Part shown: positions 1-10,900 of the stretch, piece by piece
How positions within the stretch are numbered: position 1 is the stretch's first letter
Layout: every line of letters starts with the position of its first letter
Source of the DNA: Bradyrhizobium sp. U87765 SZCCT0048
GTDB taxonomy: Bacteria; Pseudomonadota; Alphaproteobacteria; Rhizobiales; Xanthobacteraceae
Direction of reading: 5' to 3'
NCBI RefSeq assembly: GCF_018131225.1
Contig: NZ_JAFCMM010000002.1
Coordinates: 372,001-436,000 of the forward strand
DNA length: 64,000 nt
The notes under the pieces: model-generated
Database searches by the model: none
What the model was told of the DNA's origin: nothing
The model's input: only the letters and a program-made list of their open reading frames with translations
Program-made: the position numbers and the translations under genes

Positions 1-16
1 CGTTCTGATCCCGATA

Positions 17-34
17 GGCCGCCCTTGAGCGGCC
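17..34. terminator. Short GC-rich hairpin at the window edge
   Basis: A perfect 6-bp stem (GGCCGC, six-base loop, GCGGCC) lies at the left edge with no T-run behind it. It may end a transcript from a gene outside the window. No coding sequence is visible between here and 277. Confidence 0.25.
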
Positions 35-277
35 CGGCCTTCCCCTGATCCGGCAGGCAGCCCCGACGGAGGGCGGGAACCGGCGCGATTTACGTTAACA
101 AGCGGTCGCGCTGGATTTGCGAGCGGACGCCGTGGCATGGTGAACAAAGGGTTTTCGCACCGGGCCGCGCGCCACCGCGCCGCCGGCCCATTCGCAACCC
201 ATTGGAAAAGTTAGCCTTGTTCTGCCCCGGCCGGAGCGCGCTCCGGATGGGCCGTGCCGTCACGCAGGAGTTTCTCC

Positions 278-1450
278 ATGGTCGAGCCGATCATGTATCT
301 GGGGATCGGTTTCCTGATCGCCGCGCTGCTCGCGCTGATGGTCATGCCGCTGGTGCACAACCGCGCCGTCCGGCTGACCACCAGGCGGCTGGAGGCGGCG
401 ACGCCGGTGTCCATGGCGGAGATCCAGGCCGACAAGGACCAGCTGCGCGCCGAATTCGCCATGTCCGCCCGCCGGCTGGAAATGAGCGTCGACCAGCTCA
501 AGAACAAGACCACCAGCCAGCTCGCCGAGCTCGGCAAGAAATCCGATGCCATCAACCGCCTGCGGGTCGAGCTCGGCGAGAAGAACGCCGCGCTGTTCGC
601 GCTCGAAACCCGCGAGAAGGCGATGAAGGCGCAGCTGCGCACCACCGAGGAGGAATTCACCGCCAAGACGGCCGCGCTGCGCACGGCCGAGCAGGCGCTG
701 GCCGACAAGCACCGCGAACTCGACAAGGTGCGGCAGGATCTCACCGGCCAGAGTTCGGCGGCCGCCGGCCATCAGGCGGAGATCGCCGCGCTCAACGCCC
801 AGATCGAGGTGATGAAGCTGCAGGTCAGCACCGCCGCACGTGAATTCGGCGACGCCGAGCAGAAGCTCACGGCGCAGCGCGTCGATTCCGACGCCGCCGC
901 GCGCGATCTCACCGATGCCCGCAGCCGCGCCGAAAACCTCGGCCAGCGGGTCGGCGATCTCGAAAGCCAGCTCTCCTCCCACACCCGCGACGTCGAGGCG
1001 CTGAACGGTCGCATCGCCACGCTCGAACAGGAAAACCAGCAGCTGCGCCGGCAGGCCGGCACCGCTGCGGCCGCGACGCCGGACGCCTGGCGCAGCGAGA
1101 AGGCGGCGCTGGAAGCCCAGCTCAAGGGCAGCGGCGAGGACAAGGCGCGGCTGCAGCGCGAGCTCGCCGCGCTCCAGCAGCAGACCGAAAGCTCCTGGGC
1201 GACCGAGCGTATGGAGAACGCTTTGCTGCGCGAGCGCATCAACGACATCGCTGCCGAGGTCGCCAAGCTCGCCTCCGCGATCGAGGGCCCGAACTCGACC
1301 ATCGATGCGATCCTGTCCGCCGAGCCCCTGGCCATCCCTGCCGCCAACGGTCAGGCGACCAATGGAACGGCAGTCTCCAGCGGCGGAACACTGGCCGACC
1401 GTATCCGCGCGCTGCAGACCCATGCCTCCCGCGCCCGCCCGGCCGGCTGA
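278..1450 (+). CDS. Membrane-anchored coiled-coil protein, function unknown
   Basis: A 390-residue protein with one N-terminal transmembrane segment (about residues 5-25, reading YLGIGFLIAALLALMVMPLV), then a long Glu/Lys/Arg/Gln/Ala-rich heptad region (about 35-330) expected to form an extended coiled coil, and a short low-complexity tail. I place the start at ATG 278 because GGAG sits 7 bases upstream; an in-frame GTG at 254 lacks such a site. No enzymatic motif is visible. The shape (inner-membrane anchor with a cytoplasmic or periplasmic coil) suggests a scaffold or envelope-organising role, but that is inference from shape only. It stands alone, codirectional with the downstream tRNA. 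Confidence 0.8.
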   Translation: MVEPIMYLGIGFLIAALLALMVMPLVHNRAVRLTTRRLEAATPVSMAEIQADKDQLRAEFAMSARRLEMSVDQLKNKTTSQLAELGKKSDAINRLRVELGEKNAALFALETREKAMKAQLRTTEEEFTAKTAALRTAEQALADKHRELDKVRQDLTGQSSAAAGHQAEIAALNAQIEVMKLQVSTAAREFGDAEQKLTAQRVDSDAAARDLTDARSRAENLGQRVGDLESQLSSHTRDVEALNGRIATLEQENQQLRRQAGTAAAATPDAWRSEKAALEAQLKGSGEDKARLQRELAALQQQTESSWATERMENALLRERINDIAAEVAKLASAIEGPNSTIDAILSAEPLAIPAANGQATNGTAVSSGGTLADRIRALQTHASRARPAG

Positions 1451-1566
1451 TTTCAGCCAAATCCCTTGATTTGATGCAATTGTCGGCCCGCGACGCTTGA
1501 CACCCCACCCCCGCGTTCCGTAAATCGCGGCTTCGATGACCGGCGGCCTCGTCCGCCCATCGTCCC

Positions 1567-1641
1567 GGGCGCATAGCTCAGCGGGAGAGCGTTCCCTTCA
1601 CACGGGAGAGGTCCAAGGTTCGATCCCTTGTGCGCCCACCA
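1567..1641 (+). tRNA. tRNA-Val (anticodon CAC)
   Basis: The full cloverleaf folds. The acceptor stem GGGCGCA pairs with TGCGCCC. The D-arm is GCTC/GAGC. The anticodon stem TTCCC/GGGAG closes a seven-base loop TTCACAC with anticodon CAC, reading GUG valine codons. The T-arm CAAGG/CCTTG carries the TTCGATC loop, and A-CCA is genomically encoded. The 3' end faces a truncated gene remnant, a common arrangement where mobile DNA has used a tRNA 3' end as attachment site. Confidence 0.95.
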
Positions 1642-1644
1642 TTC

Positions 1645-1969
1645 GGTCTTCCTGATCAGTTTATATAGCTCGGCGGCGTAGCGATCGAACTGCCCTCGGC
1701 GCTCGTCTTCCTCCGCCGGGATGACCGACAGTTCCTCGCGATGGGCCAAATTCACCGCTCCCTCGATGCCGATGCCCCCCGAACTCGCCGGTCGGCCATG
1801 ACACGGTGAAGAACGGCGCCAGTGTACGGCCTCCAGCCATGGCCTGGCCGCCGAGGCCGTAGCCCTTGCGAAGCACGATCGTCACCATCGAGACCTTGAT
1901 TTTGGCGGCACCAACGAACATTCGTGACACCCGTCGGACCAAGGCGATCTTCTCAGCCTCCGCGCTCAT
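1645..1969 (-). pseudogene. Remnant of an acyl-CoA carboxylase carboxyltransferase (beta) subunit
   Basis: The minus strand encodes a fragment resembling the C-terminal half of propionyl/methylcrotonyl-CoA carboxylase beta subunits: residues around IVLRKGYGLGGQAMAGG, then PFFTVSWPTGEFGG. The frame then shifts at a run of six C (1775-1780, plus strand). Removing one base restores GIGIEGAVNLAHREEL and the rest of the domain as far as RYAAELYKLI, where homology stops at the tRNA 3' end. The N-terminal half is missing, beginning only at ATG 1969 (MSAEAEKIALVRRVSRMF). The piece is therefore truncated at both ends and frameshifted. The single-base shift alone could be a homopolymer read error; the truncations could not. 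Confidence 0.75.
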
Positions 1970-1992
1970 TTGGGGGACTCCCTCATACTGTC

Positions 1993-4900
1993 TCACTGCG
2001 CGCTGAACGGGATCGAGGCGCGCGCGCGGTAGGTCCAGAGGCCGAAGTTGCCGCCGATGCCGCTGCGCTCACCGCCGACCGTCAACTGTCCGCCATTCTG
2101 GAATTGCGCGCCGATGCCGAGCTGGGTGCGCGCCGACCAGCCGGCGAACATCGGCGTGGCCCGCGCGGTCGCGCCCGCGAGGCTGGTGTCGTCGGTGTTG
2201 AAGTAATAGTCGCCGTGGATACCAAGATAGGGCACGAGCTTGATCGCATCGGTCCATGAAAATGGATAGGCGATCTTGACACCGCCGCTGGCACGGCCGG
2301 TCGAGAAGGTGCGTGCGGTCTGCAACACCCCGAGCGAGTCGGTGTAGGCGTTCTCGCGCTCCCACAACGCGAAGACAGTCGCGGACGGCTCGATCTGAAC
2401 GCCGTAGCTCTCATAGTTGCCCTTCAATCCGGCCGAGGCCAGCCAGCGATTGCCGGCGAATGAGCCGGATGCGGCTCCCGCGCTGCCGTCATAGCCGATG
2501 CCGGAATAGGCGACGCCGGCATCGAAGCGAACCGAGGACGTGAGTTTCCAGCTCGCATACGCGCCCGTGGTCCAGCCGTTGCCTTTGAGCCGGCCCTGGA
2601 TCGCATCGTAACGGTAGTCGAAGGTCTCGTAGCCGCCGAGCACGCCGATCAGGATGTTCGGCGTCAGCATGCGGGTGAGACCGGCGAGAACGTCGACCTG
2701 ATTGCCGTAGACCGACGGGTTGGTGGCGACCAGACCGACTTGTGTCGGCGGCGCGGCCCAGCGACTCAAGGTGGCGCCACTGATCTCGGCCCAGCCGAAC
2801 CACTCCTTGGGGACGGCGACGCTCGGCGACGTCCGTGCAGCGCGATCGCTGGAATTCGGATCGCCGAACGCGGCGAAGGCGTTATTGATCCGCGACGAGG
2901 CAGATGCGCCGTCGCGGGCCCGCGCCGCACCCGTGCCGGCCAAACCCTGCCCATTGCCGGAGAAGCCGTTGGCGTTGCTGAAGAGATCGCGCGCTGTCCT
3001 GCCCGCCTGCTGCGGCTGCGAATCGGGCTCGGCTCCGAAGTTGAAGCGCATGCCGCTTCCGCTCGGGCTTACCAGCGGGCCGCCGCCGCTGAAGCCTTCG
3101 GAGATGGCGCTGTCCATCGCGCCCACAGTCGCCTGCGCCCAGGACTGCGCCACCATCGGCGTCACCGTGGCCTGCAGCTTGCGCAGGTTTGCACTGTCCG
3201 CACTCGCGGCATAGGTGAAACGATCCGCAGCGCTGAGTTGGCTCGAGACGCCGGATGCTGTGACCGTCACATCGACGGCGCCGAGCGGTCCCGATGGCGC
3301 GACGGCGCTGATCTGGGTGGCGCTGATCACCGTGAATGAGACCGCGTTGGCGTTGCCGAATTTGACGGCGGTCGCTCCGGCGAGGCTGCTGCCAGTGATG
3401 GTGACCGACGTGCCGCCGGTGGTCGGGCCGGTATTCGGACTGACGGCGGTGACGACCGGCGCGGCAGACGCCACGGTGAGGCTGAAGGTCTTCGACGAGG
3501 TCTGCGCCGTCGGCGTGGTCTGGTCCGTCACGGTCACCGTGAAGACCGTGGTGGCGAGCAACGTCGTCGGTGTGCCGGTGATCTGGCCGGTCGTCACGGA
3601 GAAACTCAGCCCCGTCGGCAAGGTGCTGGGCGCCAGTCCAAAGCTGCGCGTGCCGAAGCCGCCGGACGCGGTGACGGGCGTGAAGCTCGCGGCCGAGCCT
3701 GCCGTCAGCGCGGTCGAGGGCACCGACTGCGTCGTCGTCAGCGTCGCCGCGTTGACGGTCAGGCTGAAGGTCTTCGACGAGGTCTGCGCCGTCGGCGTGG
3801 TCTGGTCGGTCACCGTTACCGTGTAGGTGGTGCTGCCGAGCAGCGCCGTCGGCGTGCCGGTGATCTGGCCGGTCGTGGTCGAGAAGCTCAGCCCCGCCGG
3901 CAGCACACCGGTGGACAGCGCGTAGGTCAGGCTGCCATTGCCGCCGAACGCGGTCACCGGCGTGAAGCTTGCAGCCGAACCTGCCATCAGCGTGGTCGAG
4001 GGCACCGCCTGCGTCGTCGTCAGCGCTGCGCTGTTGACCGTTACGATCGTCGCCAACGACGTACTGGTGGCATTGTTGGCATCGCCGCCGTAGACCGCCG
4101 TGATGCTGTGCACGCCGACGCTGAGGCTGCTGGTCGTGTAGGTTGCGATGGCGCTGGAGACCGTACCGCTGCCCAGTGTGGTCGCGCCGTCCTTGAACGT
4201 CACCATGCCCGTCGGCGACGAGCCCCCCGCGATCGTCGCGGTGAAGGTGACGCTGGTGCCATAGCTCGGCGTCGTCAAGGACGAGCCGACGCTCGTCGTC
4301 GTCGCGTCCAGCCCAACCGTCACGGTCGTCGCCGCCGACATGCTGGTGGCATTGTTGGCATCGCCGCCATAGACCGCCGTGATGTTGTGCGCACCGACGC
4401 CGAGGCTGCTGGTCGTATAGGTTGCGGTGGTCCCGGACACTGAGCCCGTACCCAGCGTGATCGCGCCGTCCTTGAAGGTCACAATTCCGGTCGGCGACGC
4501 GCCACCCACGATGGTGGCCGTCAAGGTAATGCTCGTCCCAAAGGTTGGTGTGGGCAAGGACGAGAAGAGACTCGTCGTGGTCGTCTGCAGATAGGTGAAC
4601 TGGTCCGCCGACGAGATCGCGCTGGTCTGCCCACCGACGGTCACGGTGACATGGACGGTGCCCGCGGAGCCCGACGGCACCGTCACGCTCATCGATGTCG
4701 CCGTCGGCGTGCCGATGACGGTGGCGGTGGTCGTGCCGAACTTCACCGTGTTGTTGGCGGCGGTCGTGCTGAAATTCGTCCCGGTGATGGTGACGTTGAT
4801 CCCGCCGGTGATCGTCCCCGTGCTGGGCGAAATCGCCGTCACCGTCGGGGCCGCGACATAGGTGTAGAGCGTGTTGGCAGCGTTCGTTCCGCCTGATGTC

Positions 4901-7900
4901 GTGACCAGCACACTTGCGGTCCCCGCTGAACCTGCCGGAGTCACCGCGGTGATCGAGGTCGCCGACACGACCGTCACCGAGGTTGCCGCCGCGCCGCCGA
5001 TGGTGACGCTGGTGGCACCGGTGAAATTGGTGCCGGTGATGGTGACGCCGGTGCCGCCGACCGTAGGGCCGCTCGCGGGCGAGATCGCGATCACTGTCGG
5101 CGCCGCGACATAGGTGTAGAGCGTGTTGGCGGCGTTGGTCCCGTAGGGCGTCGTGACCAGGACGCTTGCGGTCCCCGCAGCACCAGCCGGCGTCACCGCC
5201 GTGATCGAGGTCGCGGACACCACGGTGACCGATGTCGCGGCCACGCCGCCGATCGTCACACCGGTCGCGCCGGTGAAGCCAGTACCGGTGATGGTGACGC
5301 TGGTGCCGCCTGTTGCGGGACCCGCATTGGGTGAGATCGCCGTCACCGTCGGCGCCGCGACATAGCTGTAGAGCGTGTTGGCGGCGTTGGTGCCACCAGA
5401 CGTCGTCACGAGGACGCTCGCGGTCCCCGCGGCGTGGGCCGGCGTCACGGCCGTGATCGATGTCGCGGAGACGATGGTGACCGACGTCGCTGCTGTACCG
5501 CCGATCGTCACACCTGTCGTGCCGGTGAAACCGGTGCCGGTGATGGTGACGGAGGTGCCACCCGTCGTTGGGCCGGAATTGGGCGAGATCGCCGTGACAG
5601 TCGGGGCCGCGACATAGGTGAAGAGTGTATTGGCGGCGTTGGTGCCACCTGATGTCGTCACCAGGACGCTCGCGGTCCCCGCCGAACCCGCTGGTGTCAC
5701 GGCCGTGATCGACGTGGAGGACACCACGGTGACCGACGTCGCGGCCGTACCGCCAATCGTCACACCTGTCGCGCCGGTGAAATTGGTGCCCGTGATAGTG
5801 ACGGAGGTGCCACCCGTCGTTGGGCCGGAATTGGGCGAGATCGCCGTCACCGTCGGGGCCGCGACATAGGTGAAGAGTGTATTGGCGGCGTTCGTCCCGC
5901 CCGCCGTCGTCACCAGGACGCTCGCGCTCCCCGCCGTGCCGGCCGGCGTTACCGCCGTGATCGACGTGGAGGACACGACCGTGACCGACGTCGCTGCCGT
6001 ACCGCCAATCGTCACGCCTGTCGCGCCGGTGAAGTTGGTGCCGGTGATGATGACGCTGGTGCCGCCAGATGTTGGGCCAGTGCTGGGCGAGATCGCCGTC
6101 ACCGTCGGGGCCGCGACATAGCTGTAGAGCGTGTTGGCGGCGTTGGTGCCACCAGACGTCGTCACGAGGACGCTCGCGCTCCCCGCAGCGCCGGCCGGCG
6201 TTACCGCCGTGATCGACGTGGAGGACACGACCGTGACCGAGGTCGCGGCCGTGCCGCCGATCGTGACGCCTGTCGCGCCGGTGAAGTTGGTGCCGGTGAT
6301 GGTGACGCTGGTGCCGCCAGATGTTGGGCCGGTGCTCGGCGAGATCGCCGTCACCGTCGGCGCCGCGACATAGCTGTAGAGCGTGTTGGCGGCGTTCGTC
6401 CCGCCCGCCGTCGTGACCAGGACGCTCGCGCTCCCCGCCGTGCCGGCCGGCGTTACAGCCGTGATCGACGTGGAGGACACGACCGTGACCGAGGTCGCGA
6501 CCGTGCCGCCGATCGTGACGCCCGTCGCGCCGGTCAAATTGGTGCCGGTGATGGTGACGCTGGTGCCGCCAGATGTTGGGCCGGTGCTCGGCGAGATCGC
6601 CGTCACCGTCGGCGCCGCGACATAGCTGTAGAGCGTGTTCGCGGCGTTCGTCCCGCCCGCCGTCGTCACGAGGACGCTCGCGCTCCCCGCAGCGCCGGCC
6701 GGCGTTACCGCCGTGATCGACGTAGAGGACACGACCGTGACCGAGGTCGCGGCCGTGCCGCCGATCGTGACGCCGGTCGCGCCGGTGAAATTGGTGCCGG
6801 TGATGGTGACGCTGGTGCCGCCCACCGTCGGACCGGCGCTCGGCGAGATCGCCGTCACCGTCGGGGGACTAACATAAGTGTAGAGCGTGTTGGCGGCGTT
6901 CGTCCCGCCCACCGTCGTGACCAGGACGCTCGCGCTGCCCGCAGAGCCAGCCGGTGTCACCGCGGTGATCGAGGTCGCGGAGACGACCGTGACCGATGTC
7001 GCGGCCGTGCCGCCGATCGTCACACCGGTCGCACCGGTGAGGTTGGTGCCGGTGATGGTGATGCTGGCACCGCCGACCGTAGGGCCGTTGGCGGGCGAGA
7101 TCGCGATCACTGTCGGCGCCGCGACATAGGTGTAGAGCGTGTTGGCGGCGTTGGTCCCGTAGGGCGTCGTGACCAGGACGCTTGCGGTCCCCGCAGCGCC
7201 AGCCGGCGTCACCGCCGTGATCGAGGTCGCGGACACCACGGTGACCGATGTCGCGGCCGCGCCGCCGATCGTCACACCGGTCGCGCCGGTGAAATTGGTG
7301 CCGGTGATGGTGACGCTGGTGCCGCCAGATGTTGGGCCAGTGCTGGGCGAGATCGCCGTCACCGTCGGCGCCGCGACATAGCTGTAGAGCGTGTTGGCGG
7401 CGTTCGTCCCGCCCGCCGTCGTGACCAGGACGCTCGCGCTCCCCGCCGAACCCGCTGGTGTCACGGCCGTGATCGACGTGGAGGACACCACCGTGACTGA
7501 TGTCGCGGCCGTGCCGCCGATCGTGACGCCGGTCGCGCCGGTGAAGTTGGTCCCGGTGATGGTGACGCTGGTGCCGCCGGCCGTCGGACCGGCGCTGGGC
7601 GAGATCGCCGTCACCGTCGGCGCTGTAACATAGGTGTAGAGCGTGTTGGCGGCGCTGGTGCCGCCTGGTGTCGTCACCAGCACACTCGCGGTCCCGGCCG
7701 TACCGGCCGGTGTCACCGCTGTGATCGAGGTCGCGGACACCACGGTGACCGAGGTCGCGGCCGTGCCGCCGATCGTCACGCTCGTCGCGCCGGTGAAGCC
7801 GGTGCCCGTGATGGTGACCGATGCGCCGCCTGCCGCCGGGCCGGAATTGGGCGAGATCGCCGTCACCGTCGGCGCGGCCGCATAGGTGAAGAGCGTGTTC

Positions 7901-10900
7901 GCCGCGTTCGTTCCGTCAGGCGTCGTGACAAGGACGCTTGCGGTCCCCGCCGTGCCCGCCGGTGTCACGGCGGTGATCGTGGTCGCGGAGACGATGGTGA
8001 CGGCGGTCGCGGCCGCACCACCGATCGTGACGGCCGTGGCGCCGGTGAAATTGGCGCCGGAGATGGTGACGCTGGTGCCCCCCGAAATTGGACCTGCGCT
8101 CGGTGAGATCGACGCCACAGTCGGGGACGTGCCATAGGTGAAGAGGCTGTTGGCGCTGTTGGTGCCGTAAGGGGTGGTGACCAGGACGCTTGCGGCCCCC
8201 GCCGTGCCGGCCGGCGTTACCGCGGTGATCGAGGTCGCCGACACCACGGTGACCGACGTCGCCGCCGCGCCGCCGATCGTCACGCCGGTCGCGCCGGTGA
8301 AGCCCGTACCCGTGATGGTGACGGAGGTGCCGCCTGTCGTGGATCCGGAATTCGGTGAGATGGCCGTGATCGCCGGCGGAGCGACATAGGTGAAGAACGT
8401 GTTGGGCGCGTTCGTCCCGCCTGTCGTGCTCACCAGGACGCTCGCGCTGCCCGCAGTGCCAGCCGGCGTGACCGCCGTGATCGAGGTCGCCGACACCACC
8501 GTGACCGACGTCGCGGCCGTGCCGCCAATCGTGACTCCAGTCGCGCCGGTAAAGCCGGTGCCGGTGATGGTGACGGAGGTCCCACCTCCCGTCGGTCCCG
8601 TGTTGGGCGAGATGGCCGTGACCGTCGGCGCCGCGACATAGCTGTAGAGCGTGTTGGGGGCGTTCGTGCCGCCTGCCGTCGTGACCAGGACGCTCGCGGT
8701 GCCGGCCGACCCCGCTGGCGTCACCGCCGTGATCGAGGTCGCGGACACCACCGTGACCGACGTCGCCGCCGCGCCACCGATGGTGACACCGGTCGCGCCG
8801 GTGAAGTTGGTCCCCGTGATGGTGACGCTCGCGCCGCCCGCCGCTGGACCAGCGCTGGGCGAGATTGCTGTGACCGTCGGGGCCGTCACGTAGCTGTAGA
8901 GCGTGTTGGCGGCGTTGGTGCCGCCAACCGTCGTCACCAGCACGCTCGCAGTCCCCGCCGTGCCAGCCGGCGTCACCGCCGTGATCGAGGTCGCCGACAC
9001 CACGGTGACCGACGTCGCCGCCGCGCCACCGATCGTCACGGCGGTCGCGCCGGTGAAGTTGGTACCGGTGATGGTGACGCTGGTGCCGCCAGATGTTGGG
9101 CCGGTGCTCGGCGAGATCGCCGTCACCGTCGGCGCCGCGACATAGGTGTAGAGCGTGTTGGCGCCGTTGGTGCCGCCAGCGGTGGTAACCAGGACGCTCG
9201 CGGTCCCCGCGGCGCCGGCCGGCGTTACCGCCGTGATCGAGGTCGCGGACACCACCGTGACCGATGTCGCGGCCGTGCCGCCGATGGTCACGCCCGTCGC
9301 GCCGGTGAAGTTGGTGCCGGTAATCGTGACGCTGGTGCCACCTATGGTCGGGCCGGCGCTCGGCGAGATCGCGCTGACGGTCGGCGCCGCGACATAGGTG
9401 TAGAGCGTATTGGCAGCGTTCGTTCCGCCTGATGTCGTGACCAGGACACTCGCGCCGCCCGCCGCCCCCGCTGGCGTCACCGCCGTGATCGAGGTCGCGG
9501 AAACGACGGTGACCGAGGTTGCCGCGGCGCCGCCGATGGTCACGCCGGTCGCACCGGCGAAGTTGGTGCCGGTGATCGTGACGCTGGTGCCGCCGGTCGT
9601 GGGACCGGCGCTGGGCGAGATTGCCGTGACCGTGGGGGGAGCAACATAAGTGTAGAGCGTGTTCGCGGCGTTGGTGCCACCGGGCGTCGTCACCAGCACG
9701 CTTGCAGTTCCCGCCGTTCCAACCGGCGTAACAGCAGTGATCGAGGTCGATGAGACGACGGTGACCGATGTCGCGGCTGCACCGCCGATCGTGACGCCGG
9801 TCGCGCCGGTGAAGTTGGTGCCGGTGATCGTGACGCTGGTGCTGCCTGTTGTGGGACCCGCATTGGGTGAGATCGCCGTCACCGTCGGCGCCGCTACATA
9901 GGTGTAGAGCGTATTGGCAGCGTTCGTTCCGCCTGATGTCGTGACCAGGACACTCGCGCCGCCCGCAGCGCCGGCCGGCGTCACCGCCGTGATCAAGGTC
10001 GCGGAAACGACGGTGACCGAGGTTGCCGCGGCGCCGCCGATGGTAACGCCGGTCGCGCCGGTGAAGTTGGTGCCGGTGATCGTAACGCTGGTGCCGCCTG
10101 TTGTGGGACCCGCATTGGGTGAGATCGCCGTCACCGTCGGCGCCGCAACATAGGTGTAGAGCGTGTTGGCGGCGTTCGTTCCGCCTGATGTCGTGACCAG
10201 GACGCTCGCACTGCCCGCAGCGCCGGCCGGCGTCACCGCCGTGATCGATGTCGCAGACACCACGGTAACCGAGGTTGCCGCCGTGCCACCGATCGTCACA
10301 CCGGTCGCGCCGGTGAAGTCCGTGCCGGTGATGGTGACGGGGGTGCCGCCTGCCGTCGGACCTGTGCTGGGCGAGATCGCCGTCACCGTCGGGGCTGCGA
10401 CGTAAGTGTAGAGCGTGTTGGCAGCGTTTGTGCCGCCCACCGTCGTGACCAGGACGCTCGCGCTGCCCGCAGCGCCGGCCGGCGTCACCGCCGTGATCGA
10501 TGTCGCGGATACCACGGTAACCGAGGTTGCCGCCGTGCCACCGATCGTCACACCGGTCGCGCCGGTGAAGTTGGTGCCGCTGATGGTGACGGAAGTCCCG
10601 CCTGCCGTCGGACCTGTGCTGGGCGAGATCGCCGTCACCGTCGGGGCTGCGACGTAAGTGTAGAGTGTGTTGGCGGCATTCGTCCCGCCAGCCGCCGTCA
10701 CCAGGACGCTTGCGCTTCCCGCCGTGCCGGCCGGCGTCACCGCCGTGATCGAGGTGGCAGAGACGACAGTCACCGAGGTTGCAGCCGTCCCACCAATCGT
10801 GACCCCTGTCACACCGGTGAAGTTGGTGCCGGTGATGGTGACGCTGGTGCCCCCCGCCGTCGAACCGGAATTGGGTGAGATCGCCGTCACCGTCGGCGCC

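Noticed and set aside
254..277. Upstream GTG extension of the first coding sequence
   Set aside because: The ATG at 278 has GGAG seven bases upstream and places the hydrophobic anchor at the N-terminus.
260..1423. Long minus-strand open frame opposite the coiled-coil gene
   Set aside because: High-GC shadow frame with an Arg/Gly/Leu-biased composition; the plus strand has the ribosome site, membrane anchor and heptads.
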